Of a stretch of DNA of 64,000 bases, positions 13,781 through 21,496 are shown one piece after another. Under the pieces are notes generated by a model, which did no database searches, was not told where the DNA came from, and was given only the letters and a program-made list of their open reading frames with translations. The DNA comes from Alcaligenaceae bacterium. GTDB lineage: Bacteria; Pseudomonadota; Gammaproteobacteria; Burkholderiales; Burkholderiaceae_B. The position numbers and the translations under genes were made by a program. The DNA is taken from contig JACCET010000007.1 of NCBI GenBank assembly GCA_013416405.1, positions 62,001 through 126,000 on the forward strand. Direction: 5' to 3'. How positions within the stretch are numbered: the first letter of the stretch is position 1; every line of letters begins with the position of its first letter.

Positions 13781-13795
13781 TTACATTGGCTCCTT
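13781..13795 (-). promoter_or_regulatory. Decoy ribosome site with start-stop before acs
   Basis: Minus-strand AAGGAG (13795-13790), CCA, then ATG-TAA (13786-13781). The true acs site AAGGAG follows at 13776-13771. The upstream ATG is only 3 nt from its Shine-Dalgarno sequence, which is short for efficient initiation, so function is uncertain. Confidence 0.35.
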
Positions 13796-13836
13796 ATGGT
13801 TGAGTTATTCAACCACCGTAGCGCACAAGTCTTACA

Positions 13837-15192
13837 TCACGCTGACAATTCCCGTGCCCGCAGACCGCGGGCAAAGTCCAGGCGACTGATCACAGCCAGG
13901 CCTGCCACGAAAAAAACACCTGTGCATAATAAAGCCAGCCTATGGTTGCCGCCCGTCATCCAGGTGACCAGGCCATAGGACAAAGGCCCCACTACTGCCG
14001 CAAGCTGTATGGCGAACGTCCAGAGCGAATAAAATTCAGCCAGGCGTTTGCTGGGCGCAAGCGCCCCCACCATGGCGCGACCGGCGCTCTGGCTAGTGCC
14101 CATGCACAGGCCGGCCACCGTGGCCGCCAGCCAGAACACCCACACTTGAACCGCGCTATACGCCAGCAAGACCATCACGATCCAACCCATCAGGGTAATG
14201 GTCAGCGCACGTTTGTGCCCCATGCGATCCTGGGCATAACCGAAAAGAAAAGCGCCCGCCGCCGCCGCAATGTTTACGGTAAAGATCAACAACATGGTTT
14301 GTGCCATGCTGAAACCCATGGCCTCGGTGGCATAGACCGCCGCCAGGGTAACTACCACGGCAATACCTGCCTGGTAGCAGGCACCGCAAATCAGCAGAAT
14401 ACGGAAATCAGGAAAATTAGCGGACGTGTCATGCCATGCCAAGTTCAAACGTGCCAGCATGCCTTGCGCAGGCTGATTGGTGGCAGGCGTACGTTCGCGC
14501 AGGAACAGGAAAGACGGTATGGCAGCCAGCGCAAAAATGACTGCCGTTAATACCATGACATAAGGTACGTATTGACTTGCCGCTTGCCCTTGAGCACTGG
14601 CCCACGATACCAGGGCCAACGACAAGCCCAGGGCCAGCATGCCGCCGAAATAGCCAAAGCTCCAGCCCCAGCCAGATACCCGCCCCAAGGCATGGGGCCG
14701 GGCAATTTCCGGTAAAAAGGCCGCCACGATGGACTCACCCACGCAATAGCAATAATTGGCCAAGGCAATGACCACCAGGCCCCAAACGATATCGCCCGGC
14801 CCGGTAAAGGCAAGTAATGCGGTTCCAATCACACAACCCACCGTGCTGGTGAACAGCAGGCGACGCTTGCCGGCCCGGGCATCGGCTCGGGCGCCCAGTG
14901 CGGGCATAGTGAGCATGATCAGCAAATACGACAGCGACAAGGCCGCAGTGAAGGCCAATGTGCCCCACGATTTGCCTTCAGCCACCACGCCAACGAAATA
15001 AACGCTGAACACCGTGGTAAGGACGACCGTGGTAAAGCCCGAGTTCGCAAAGTCGTACATGGCCCAGGCCCAGACTTCGCGCCTGGTCACGCCAGGATTC
15101 AGGGCGGATCGCGATGCGGGCGCCATGGTTGCGCTACCGCGAGCCGCTGCGGCATCGGTTTGTTCTGTTTGCCCGCCCTGTTTATGCATCAT
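13837..15192 (-). CDS. MFS transporter, UMF1 (Atg22-like) family
   Basis: A 451-residue inner-membrane protein with about 12 hydrophobic helices. The start of the domain, REVWAWAMYDFANSGFTTVVLTTVF, and the loop GARADARAGKRR match the UMF1 family, distant relatives of vacuolar Atg22. Substrates of bacterial members are largely unknown. I chose the paired ATGs at 15192/15189, 14 nt after the stop of the GlcG-like gene; a start at 15126 (429 residues) is also possible. A longer frame to 15249 overlaps the upstream gene. It probably shares a transcript with the GlcG-like gene and perhaps acs. Confidence 0.87.
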   Translation of the reverse strand: MMHKQGGQTEQTDAAAARGSATMAPASRSALNPGVTRREVWAWAMYDFANSGFTTVVLTTVFSVYFVGVVAEGKSWGTLAFTAALSLSYLLIMLTMPALGARADARAGKRRLLFTSTVGCVIGTALLAFTGPGDIVWGLVVIALANYCYCVGESIVAAFLPEIARPHALGRVSGWGWSFGYFGGMLALGLSLALVSWASAQGQAASQYVPYVMVLTAVIFALAAIPSFLFLRERTPATNQPAQGMLARLNLAWHDTSANFPDFRILLICGACYQAGIAVVVTLAAVYATEAMGFSMAQTMLLIFTVNIAAAAGAFLFGYAQDRMGHKRALTITLMGWIVMVLLAYSAVQVWVFWLAATVAGLCMGTSQSAGRAMVGALAPSKRLAEFYSLWTFAIQLAAVVGPLSYGLVTWMTGGNHRLALLCTGVFFVAGLAVISRLDFARGLRARELSA

Positions 15193-15205
15193 GCCAGCGT
15201 CGGCA

Positions 15206-15613
15206 TCAAGCCTGCAGTGCTGCAATCCCTGCGCGGGCAATCTCGGCATCTTCCGAGGATTTCACGCCCGACACGCCAACCGCACCGACTACCTGGCCGT
15301 CGACGATGATAGGCACGCCGCCTTCCAGCATGCCCGGAAGTGCGTGTATCGACAAAAAGGCAGTGCGGCCCTGATTGATGACATCTTCGTAACTTTTTGA
15401 TTCGCGTAGCCCCAAGGCTGCTGTCTGCGCCTTGGCAGGTGAAATTTGTGCGGAAATGGGCGCCGTGCCATCAAGACGCAACATGCCTAGCAAATGACCG
15501 CCGTCATCGACTACCGAGATAGCCACTGCCCATTTGTTTTCAGTAGCATGCCGCTGCGCAGCGGATAAAATTGCTTGGACATCGGCAAGACTCAGTACGG
15601 GTTTGGTATTCAT
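15206..15613 (-). CDS. GlcG/HbpS family protein
   Basis: A 135-residue protein of the GlcG/HbpS fold, with the family segments ISVVDDGGHLLGMLRLDG and the C-terminal GGVPIIVDGQVVGAVGVSG. Family members are found beside glycolate oxidase genes or act as heme or corrinoid-binding proteins; no single reaction is assigned. The ATG at 15613 has an AGGGA ribosome site. It is first in a possible operon with the UMF1 transporter. Just upstream is an AT-rich stretch (15620-15645) with partial similarity to a Fur box, too weak to annotate as one. Confidence 0.88.
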   Translation of the reverse strand: MNTKPVLSLADVQAILSAAQRHATENKWAVAISVVDDGGHLLGMLRLDGTAPISAQISPAKAQTAALGLRESKSYEDVINQGRTAFLSIHALPGMLEGGVPIIVDGQVVGAVGVSGVKSSEDAEIARAGIAALQA

Positions 15614-15933
15614 GTTTTTCCCTATGCGAATGATCATTATGATAACAAGCGCGGCACCATGTGCAGGCGCGGACTATAGACTAGCTTGCGCGCCAATCAG
15701 AGTAAAGCCAACAGGACATTAGGGCATACCCCAATACAGTAAACCCCTTTTCACGGCAAAATTTCTTTACGTTTAGATCTCTATTCGTTAAACTTTGGCA
15801 ATTCCCCAAGTTCAATTTGTGTAAAGTTCCCTCTTCAGCTTATATTTTCTGCCAAAATTTATCGATTTCATCTCTATCTGAAGCTAATCGACGAACCGGC
15901 GGCTGACTTTACGCAAGTAAAAACCCGTATATT
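15614..15933. other. Intergenic region between GlcG-like and NlpC/P60 genes
   Basis: A 320-nt, AT-rich divergent gap that must hold both promoters. It contains ATGATCATTATGATAAC near the GlcG-like start and TTTACGCAAGTAAA (15908-15921, arms TTTAC/GTAAA) before TATATT next to the NlpC/P60 start. I see no RNA gene or repeat family here. Confidence 0.5.
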
Positions 15934-16596
15934 ATGCCGCCGCACCGACTATTTCGCTTATCTCCGTACATTTCTTCTCAAAATCTTTGGCGCGGTGCAA
16001 AAGCCATGGTGCTGCTATCCAGCCTGGTTCTTGCCGGTTGTGCTACCAACCAAGCTAGCCAAAAGCAGCATGCCGACAGCAGCATGCTAATCCGTGCAGA
16101 ACGCGATCTGTATCTGGCACAAACCCAATCCGATCCACTGGGTGCCTATCTTGCCAACCGCGAGCTTAGCTATGCCAAACGCAACACGGCGAAATCATCT
16201 TCGGCGCTGGCCTCTACAGCTCTTGGCGTACTTGGCATTAAATATCGCTATGGCGGCGAAACGCCCGATACCGGCTTCGATTGCAGTGGGTTAGTCACGT
16301 ATGCGGCAGAAAAATCCCTGGGTCTGAAGCTACCACGCCGATCGGTCGAACTTGCCCGTCTGGGTACGTCGGTCAAACGCAATGAACTGCGCAAAGGCGA
16401 CCTCGTGTTTTTCAACACTCGCGGCAGCCGCTTTTCACACGTCGGTATTTATTTAGGTAATCGCAAGTTCGTGCATGCGCCCCGCACCGGCAGCGTGGTA
16501 CGCATAGAAAGCATGGATATCGGCTATTGGCAGAAGCGCTATAACGGCGCACGCCGCCTGGCCATCAATACTACCCAGCAAACTGCAACCAACTAA
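15934..16596 (+). CDS. NlpC/P60 cell-wall peptidase, lipoprotein
   Basis: A 220-residue secreted lipoprotein predicted to cut peptidoglycan stem peptides. The lipobox LAGC places the lipidated Cys at residue 36. The catalytic domain (about 95-210) has the triad Cys117 in DCSGLVTYA, His169 in FSHVGIYLG and His181 in VHAPRTG. It resembles the short Spr/MepS-like enzymes. The start at 15934 gives a signal peptide with basic residues before the hydrophobic core; starting at the later ATG (16006) would remove them. It stands alone, divergent from the GlcG-like gene. Confidence 0.9.
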   Translation: MPPHRLFRLSPYISSQNLWRGAKAMVLLSSLVLAGCATNQASQKQHADSSMLIRAERDLYLAQTQSDPLGAYLANRELSYAKRNTAKSSSALASTALGVLGIKYRYGGETPDTGFDCSGLVTYAAEKSLGLKLPRRSVELARLGTSVKRNELRKGDLVFFNTRGSRFSHVGIYLGNRKFVHAPRTGSVVRIESMDIGYWQKRYNGARRLAINTTQQTATN

Positions 16597-16655
16597 TTCC
16601 ACTTCTGAATCGGCCCGCGGGCTCAAGCCGCCAGCCCGAGCTCTCAGAACCGACG

Positions 16656-17051
16656 CTAAGCAGCCCTGACTCTGGGGCGCCCGCTGCGTTCTGCTGCGGC
16701 CACAAACTTGGGCTTGATGGTATCTGGCGCGATCGACCTATCGCAGGCCTCACAGTAGCCACACTGATCCAGAGCCTGCTTCATACTGCACACTGAACGC
16801 CTGCAGGCCAGCACCCTGATACCCGCCCGCTGCGCTGCCGCGCGGAAGGTCTTCATGACGTTATGGCCCAGGAAGTCGGTGAGCAAAATCAGCAGCTCGG
16901 TTCCTGAGGGCAACTGGAGTGTTTTCTTCTGGTGAGAAGGATCCCTGCCGCTGATGTGATGACGGATGGCAATATTGTGCCCCTTCAAGAGATCTGGAAT
17001 ATTGCCCAGCCTATCGGCCCCCACCACTACTGCGCTGACATATTGAGACAT
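16656..17051 (-). CDS. DUF2325 domain protein, Fur-box controlled
   Basis: A 131-residue protein of the DUF2325 family, with family segments VVVGADRLGNIPDLL, HHISGRDPSHQ, ILLTDFLGHNVMK and LACRRSVCSM. Function is not established. The C-terminal part is rich in cysteine: residues 83, 88, 97, 100 and 103, ending in CGYCEAC, which could bind a metal. The ATG at 17051 has a GGGAG ribosome site, and a 16/19 match to the Fur box lies 27 nt upstream. This suggests expression under iron limitation and a role in metal or redox homeostasis; that role is inferred. Confidence 0.85.
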   Translation of the reverse strand: MSQYVSAVVVGADRLGNIPDLLKGHNIAIRHHISGRDPSHQKKTLQLPSGTELLILLTDFLGHNVMKTFRAAAQRAGIRVLACRRSVCSMKQALDQCGYCEACDRSIAPDTIKPKFVAAAERSGRPRVRAA

Positions 17052-17077
17052 GATTGCTCCCCGTTAACGTTAAGTTC

Positions 17078-17096
17078 GATAACGATAATCATTCTT
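17078..17096 (-). promoter_or_regulatory. Fur box upstream of DUF2325 gene
   Basis: The sequence GATAACGATAATCATTCTT matches 16 of 19 positions of the Fur consensus GATAATGATAATCATTATC. It is centred about 36 nt before the DUF2325 start, where Fur with iron would block the promoter. Confidence 0.7.
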
Positions 17097-17160
17097 ATTA
17101 TCAATGTCAACTTAAATTTGTCGGATAAATTTGATTTGGCCTGTTGGTCGGTAGGGGGCA

Positions 17161-17204
17161 GGTTTCTTATGGCGCTGCCCTGTCCAGGTGGGGCACGGCA
17201 TAAG
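17161..17204 (+). repeat. Remnant of a type-B structured repeat
   Basis: GGTTTCTTATGGCGCTGCCC, continuing TGTCC, closely matches the left end of the element at 22642 (GGTTTCTTAAGGCGCTGCAA, then TGTCC). It is followed after a few bases by a GGCACGG segment resembling that element's right arm and by ATAAGAA, which pairs with TTCTTAT at the left end. It looks like an internally deleted copy. Confidence 0.5.
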
Positions 17205-17279
17205 AAGTCGTGACGCCATCGCAGATATGCTCCACATGGGAGTCAATGGTTCCGCCCCAGCCGCCCAATATTCCTGTAC

Positions 17280-17520
17280 CTAACAAGCTGTGTGTATCAG
17301 GGGCTGTGCAGGCGCCTTGCGCACGCCGATTCATGCCAGGCTGACGAGGATGCAAGGTTGCTGCTGTTCGAGCCCGGCGTTTATGAACAGCCAGTGGCTG
17401 TTCATTCGGGCGAGTTCAGCAATCGCCTCGACAGACTGGCATGAATCGGGAAGCCTTGGCGCAGCCAAGGCCGTAGCGCGTGAAGCCGGAGCGGCCCCTG
17501 AGACACACGGCTTGCTTAAG
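17280..17520 (-). repeat. Structured 241-bp repeat, type A, copy 1
   Basis: A branched palindrome: outer arms about 27 nt (ending CTTAAG on the minus strand), side hairpin GCCTTGGC/GCCAAGGC, second stem around CGATTCATGCCAG / CTGGCATGAATCG, and apical arms ATGAACAGCCA / TGGCTGTTCAT. On the minus strand it begins 87 nt after the cysB stop. The outer stem differs from those of the other two copies yet is still paired. Short open frames inside are not conserved as proteins. Confidence 0.85.
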
Positions 17521-17524
17521 CACT

Positions 17525-17596
17525 CAATATAGGGAGGTCAAACAATATAGGGAGGTCAAACAATATAGGGAGATCAAGCAATTTAGGGAGACCAAG
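17525..17596 (+). repeat. Four tandem copies of an 18-bp unit
   Basis: Units at 17525, 17543, 17561 and 17579. The first two are identical (CAATATAGGGAGGTCAAA); the third and fourth differ at 2 and 4 positions. A partial fifth unit follows. The array lies between the structured repeat and the end of cysB, 11 nt from the cysB stop. It has no spacers, so it is not CRISPR. Confidence 0.95.
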
Positions 17597-17607
17597 CAAT
17601 TCAACCA

Positions 17608-18561
17608 TCAGATGTCCGGCCGGGGACTCTTGTCTATAGCCTCCTGCACCACCTCGCGAGTAAGCTCCGGCGCCAGCATCTCAAGCAGCACATACACATA
17701 ATCCCGCAGAAACACACCAGACTTGACCGCAACGCGGGTCACATGCGTGCCGAACAGATGCCCTGCCGGCAAGCCGACCAGGCCCTGGTCGCGGCGCGGA
17801 TCGAAGGCCATACCGGCAATAATGCCTATACCCAGCCCGACGTCGACGTAGGTCTTGATCACATCGGCGTCAATGGCTTCCAGCACGATATCAGGCGTAA
17901 TATCGGCGGCAGCAAACACTTCGTCTAGCGTACCTCGACCCGAAAACGCGTGGTCGTAGGTCACTATGGGATACTGGGCCAACTGCTTGAGTGTGACTGC
18001 CTTGGCCGCGCTTGAGGTCAGTTGCGCCAAAGGGTGATCCGGGCGCACGACTATGGTGTGCTCCCAGGAATAGACGGGCAAAGCCGCCAGGCCCGGGGTC
18101 AGGGCCAGTGTTTCTGTTGCAATCGCCACGTCGGCCTGTTCATGCAGAACCATTCTTGCCAGATGCGGCGGATTGCCTTCGGCCAATGAAAGCCGCACTT
18201 TGGGAAAGCGCTCGCGAAATGCCGGAATGACCTTGGGCAATATATAGCGTGCCTGGGCGTGCGTGCAGGCTATGGTCAAGCCGCCCTCGTCGCGCCGAGC
18301 GAACTCGTCGCTGACCTTTTTCAGATTGTCGACTTCCCGCATGATGCGATCTATGACCTGTGCCACCACGTGACCCGGCTTGGTCAGGCCTTTTATGCGC
18401 TTGCCATGCCGCTCGAAGATCTTGACGCCCAGCTCGTCTTCAAACTCGATAATGGCCTTGGATACGCCAGGCTGAGACGTAAACAGGGTACGTGCAGCCT
18501 CGGTCAGGTTGAAGTTACGGCGTATGGTTTCCCGGACAAAGCGAAATTGCTGCAGATTCAT
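17608..18561 (-). CDS. cysB: CysB-type LysR-family regulator
   Basis: A 317-residue LysR regulator. The N-terminal helix-turn-helix (MNLQQFRFVRETIRRNFNLTEAARTLFTSQPGVSKAI) is the form typical of CysB/Cbl, which activate sulfur-assimilation genes when the inducer N-acetylserine is bound and sulfide is low. The C-terminal effector domain follows from about residue 90. The start is an ATG at 18561 whose only ribosome-site-like sequence (AAGGG) is buried in the 3' arm of a perfect 11-bp hairpin. It follows mmsA on the same strand but has no obvious functional link to it. Confidence 0.9.
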   Translation of the reverse strand: MNLQQFRFVRETIRRNFNLTEAARTLFTSQPGVSKAIIEFEDELGVKIFERHGKRIKGLTKPGHVVAQVIDRIMREVDNLKKVSDEFARRDEGGLTIACTHAQARYILPKVIPAFRERFPKVRLSLAEGNPPHLARMVLHEQADVAIATETLALTPGLAALPVYSWEHTIVVRPDHPLAQLTSSAAKAVTLKQLAQYPIVTYDHAFSGRGTLDEVFAAADITPDIVLEAIDADVIKTYVDVGLGIGIIAGMAFDPRRDQGLVGLPAGHLFGTHVTRVAVKSGVFLRDYVYVLLEMLAPELTREVVQEAIDKSPRPDI

Positions 18562-18565
18562 GAAA

Positions 18566-18592
18566 AATGGCCCTTAGACATTAAGGGCCATT
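18566..18592 (-). promoter_or_regulatory. Hairpin covering the cysB ribosome site
   Basis: Perfect 11-bp dyad AATGGCCCTTA / TAAGGGCCATT with a 5-nt loop, ending 5 nt before the cysB ATG and followed by TTTTTC. It overlaps a TATAAT at 18595-18590. It can be read as an operator for autorepression, as an RNA switch hiding AAGGG, or as a terminator for mmsA. Confidence 0.6.
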
Positions 18593-18636
18593 ATAGGTAA
18601 TAAAGAAAGAAAAATATATTCTTTTTAGTTATAAGC

Positions 18637-20130
18637 TTACTTCATGGAGATAGTCGTGTTGACGCCGGCAGCGTGCGCTGACCAGCGCGCAGTAATGGTT
18701 TTGGTTTGTGTCCAAAAGTGCACCGCCTGCTTGCCATTGGGGCCCAGATCGCCCAGTTTCGATGCGCGTGAACCGGTAAAGCTGAACCACGCCACGGGTA
18801 CAGGAATGGGAATATTGATGCCGATCTGACCCACATCGATATTGTGCTGGAAGTAGCGCGCGGCGCCACCGTCTTGCGTAAACACCGCCACGCCATTTCC
18901 ATTGGGGTTGTTGTTGATGAACTCAACAGCCTCTTCCAGAGTATCAACACTCACCACGCACAGCACCGGCCCGAAAACTTCTTCGCGATAAATCGCCATA
19001 TTGGCCGTCACACCGTTGAACACGGTTGGCCCAACGAAATTACCGCTCTCGTATCCAGGCACCGTCAGGTTGCGGCCGTCGAGCAAAAGCTCGGCGCCTT
19101 CGTCCACGCCTTGCTGAATCAAGCTTTCCACGCGTTGCTTGGCACGGGGCGAGACCAATGGACCCAAATCAGCTTGTGTGTCGGAACCGATATTGACCTT
19201 GAGCTTCTTGGCTCGCTCGATGAAGTCGGGCAGCCAGTCGCGCGCTTCACCCACCATCACGGCAACCGAGGTGGCCATACAACGCTGGCCGGCAGCGCCG
19301 AAAGCCGCACCCACCAACTGATTGAGCGCCACTTCGCGATCTGCGTCGGGCAGGATCACGCAATGGTTCTTGGCACCCATCATGGCCTGGCAACGCTTGC
19401 CTGACCTGGATGCTCGCTGATAGATTTCAGTGCCCACATGTGTGGAGCCAATAAACGAAACCGCCTTGATATCGGGATGATCACACAAGCCATTGGCAGT
19501 GTCGGGACCACCATGCACGACGTTCAGCACACCGGGTGGCAGGCCGGCTTCCAGAGCCAGTTTCGCAAGCATCAGTGTTGAACTGGGATCCTGCTCGGAG
19601 GGTTTCAGAATAAAGGTATTGCCCGCTGCAACCGCAATGGGAAACATGAAGCACGGGAGCATGATGGGAAAGTTGAACGCTGTAATGCCGGCGCATACGC
19701 CCAAAGGCTGGATCAGGGTATAGACGTCGATACCGGTGGCAGCATTCTCGGCATATTCGCCCAGTTGCAAGGAGGTAATGGAGCAGGCGTGCTCGATGAC
19801 TTCCAGACCCCGGCCCACCTCGCCTTCGGCATCAGGCAAGGTTTTGCCGTGCTCAAGAGAAATGGACTTGGCAATGGCCGTGGCATTGTCACGCACCAGC
19901 TTCTGCAGATTCAGCATAACGCGGTTGCGTGTCGACTGACTGGTATTGCGCCAGGTCTTGAAAGCTTCCTTGGCGTTGGAGACCGCCAGATCCAGCTCTT
20001 CCTGTGTTGCAAAGGGAACTTGCGCCACGACTTCCTGGGTGGCGGGGTTGATAACGTCGCGCCATTCAGTGGTTTTGGACTGGACAAGTTCACCGCCGAT
20101 AAGTAGCGGAATACGTGGAACTGCACTCAT
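18637..20130 (-). CDS. mmsA: Methylmalonate-semialdehyde dehydrogenase (CoA-acylating)
   Basis: Oxidises methylmalonate or malonate semialdehyde to propionyl- or acetyl-CoA, releasing CO2, in valine, beta-alanine or inositol breakdown. The 497-residue ALDH-fold protein has the MmsA hallmark ITAFNFPIMLPCFMFPIAVA, the catalytic Cys284 in AAGQRCMATS, and GAKNHCVILPDAD, where Asn replaces the general-base Glu of ordinary aldehyde dehydrogenases. The ATG has a GGAGA ribosome site. It follows a periplasmic binding-protein gene, separated by a strong hairpin, and may be controlled by the divergent LysR regulator. Confidence 0.95.
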   Translation of the reverse strand: MSAVPRIPLLIGGELVQSKTTEWRDVINPATQEVVAQVPFATQEELDLAVSNAKEAFKTWRNTSQSTRNRVMLNLQKLVRDNATAIAKSISLEHGKTLPDAEGEVGRGLEVIEHACSITSLQLGEYAENAATGIDVYTLIQPLGVCAGITAFNFPIMLPCFMFPIAVAAGNTFILKPSEQDPSSTLMLAKLALEAGLPPGVLNVVHGGPDTANGLCDHPDIKAVSFIGSTHVGTEIYQRASRSGKRCQAMMGAKNHCVILPDADREVALNQLVGAAFGAAGQRCMATSVAVMVGEARDWLPDFIERAKKLKVNIGSDTQADLGPLVSPRAKQRVESLIQQGVDEGAELLLDGRNLTVPGYESGNFVGPTVFNGVTANMAIYREEVFGPVLCVVSVDTLEEAVEFINNNPNGNGVAVFTQDGGAARYFQHNIDVGQIGINIPIPVPVAWFSFTGSRASKLGDLGPNGKQAVHFWTQTKTITARWSAHAAGVNTTISMK

Positions 20131-20177
20131 TAAGGTCTCCTTCGAGCATGCTTGATGCTGATAAATAAATAATCCTT

Positions 20178-20218
20178 GCCCGGCCCGCGTGGCGCATGAT
20201 GCGTCACGCGGGCCGGGC
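20178..20218 (-). terminator. Large hairpin between binding-protein gene and mmsA
   Basis: A 41-nt near-perfect palindrome (arms GCCCGGCCCGCGTG / CACGCGGGCCGGGC), followed on the minus strand by an AT-rich stretch (ATTATTTATTTAT). It starts 11 nt after the binding-protein stop and would terminate or attenuate read-through into mmsA. Confidence 0.75.
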
Positions 20219-20228
20219 CTGATCCTGG

Positions 20229-21440
20229 TCAGCTCTTCTTAACCAAGGGGCAGGTGGATTCTGACAAAGGCTGGAACGCTTCTTCAGCAGGAATGGTCGC
20301 CACCAGCTTAGACAAATCCCAGTCGCCGGTCGATTCCGACGGCTTCTTGGCTTCATACAAATACATATCGTGAATTACGCGGCCATCGGGACGTATCGAG
20401 GCGTTATGCATGACCGGATCGTTGATGGGAATTTCGCGCATTTTGTCGGCCACCACCTTGCCGTCAGTGGATTGTGCGGCAGCCACCGCTTTCAGGTAGT
20501 GCAGCACACTGGAATAGACGCCCGCATGCGTCATGGTGGGCTTCAGACCGTCAAAAGCCTGGGCGAAGCGATCGGACCACTTGCGTGAGTTATCGTCAAA
20601 GTCCCAGTAAAAACCATCAACATACGTCAGGCCCTGACCGTTTTCCAGCCCCAGAGCACGCAAATCAGACAGGAAAATCAGCAGCGAGGCCAGGCGCTGA
20701 CCGCCTGCCACAATGCCGAATTCACGTGCCTGCTTGATAGCGTTAACCACATCGGCGCCACTATTGGCCAGCGCAACAACCTGGGCCTTGGAGCTTTGCG
20801 CCTGCAGCAGGTAAGAAGCAAAATCGGGCACACCCAGGGGATGCAGCACCGAGCCTGCCACCGTACCACCCAACTTCTTGACCATTTCTTCCGAGCCTTT
20901 CTGCAGGGAATGGCCAAAGGCGTAATCAACGGTGATGAAGAACCATGACTTGCCACCCTTGTTCACCATGGCCCGCACGCCGCCTATTGACTGCGAATAA
21001 ACGTCGAACATCCAGTGAAAGCCCACGGGCGAGCAGCTGTCGTTGGTCAGCCCTGTGGTGGCAGGCCCCGAAAACAGGGCCACTTTATTCTTTTCCTTGG
21101 CTATACCCTGCACGGCCAACGCCACGGCGGAGTTGGTCAGGTCGGCAATGGCCGTGACGCCATCGCGGTCAAACCATTCGCGCGCCTTGGCCGCGCCTAT
21201 ATCCGCCTTGTTCTGGTTGTCGGCCGACACCACTTCGATATCCATGCCCTTGCACTCGGCCGCCAGGCAATCTTCGACAGCCAGCTTGGCCGCAGCTACC
21301 GACCCGGGCCCGCCCATCGCGGCGTAAGTGCCCGACATATCCGTCAGGATGCCTATCTTGACCGGCGGCGACGCCGCATACGCGGCACTGCTCAAACCGA
21401 CGCACAGGCTTGCGGCCAGTGAGAAAGAAAATTTCTGCAT
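20229..21440 (-). CDS. ABC transporter periplasmic binding protein (LivJ/K-like)
   Basis: A 403-residue type-1 periplasmic binding protein of the branched-chain amino acid/amide family. Residues 1-22 form a signal peptide ending AYA-A; the mature protein begins PPVKIGILTDMSGTYAAMGGPG and continues EVVSADNQNKADIGAAKAREW, as in Liv-type receptors. No permease or ATPase genes are beside it, so it must borrow a transporter encoded elsewhere. The ATG at 21440 has a GGAGA site; a longer frame lacks a signal peptide. Location before mmsA suggests a branched-chain or related carboxylate substrate, but the ligand is not certain. Confidence 0.9.
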   Translation of the reverse strand: MQKFSFSLAASLCVGLSSAAYAASPPVKIGILTDMSGTYAAMGGPGSVAAAKLAVEDCLAAECKGMDIEVVSADNQNKADIGAAKAREWFDRDGVTAIADLTNSAVALAVQGIAKEKNKVALFSGPATTGLTNDSCSPVGFHWMFDVYSQSIGGVRAMVNKGGKSWFFITVDYAFGHSLQKGSEEMVKKLGGTVAGSVLHPLGVPDFASYLLQAQSSKAQVVALANSGADVVNAIKQAREFGIVAGGQRLASLLIFLSDLRALGLENGQGLTYVDGFYWDFDDNSRKWSDRFAQAFDGLKPTMTHAGVYSSVLHYLKAVAAAQSTDGKVVADKMREIPINDPVMHNASIRPDGRVIHDMYLYEAKKPSESTGDWDLSKLVATIPAEEAFQPLSESTCPLVKKS

Positions 21441-21477
21441 GCTTGTGTCTCCGTTATATTTATGATTTTTTTGTATA

Positions 21478-21496
21478 TCAGGCCTTATAGGCCTGA
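21478..21496. promoter_or_regulatory. Dyad in the LysR / binding-protein divergent region
   Basis: Perfect inverted repeat TCAGGCC-TTATA-GGCCTGA, 38 nt before the binding-protein start. It contains T-N11-A pairs as expected for LysR operators. It could equally be a leader hairpin of the binding-protein transcript. Confidence 0.45.

Noticed and set aside
17290-17532. Small open frames inside the structured repeats (for example 17290-17532, 23108-23332, 48805-49108)
   Set aside because: They arise from palindromes being open on both strands. Frames differ between copies, lack ribosome sites, and the substitutions preserve base pairing rather than codons.
17525-17596. CRISPR array
   Set aside because: Units are directly adjacent with no spacers, only four of them, and no cas genes are present.
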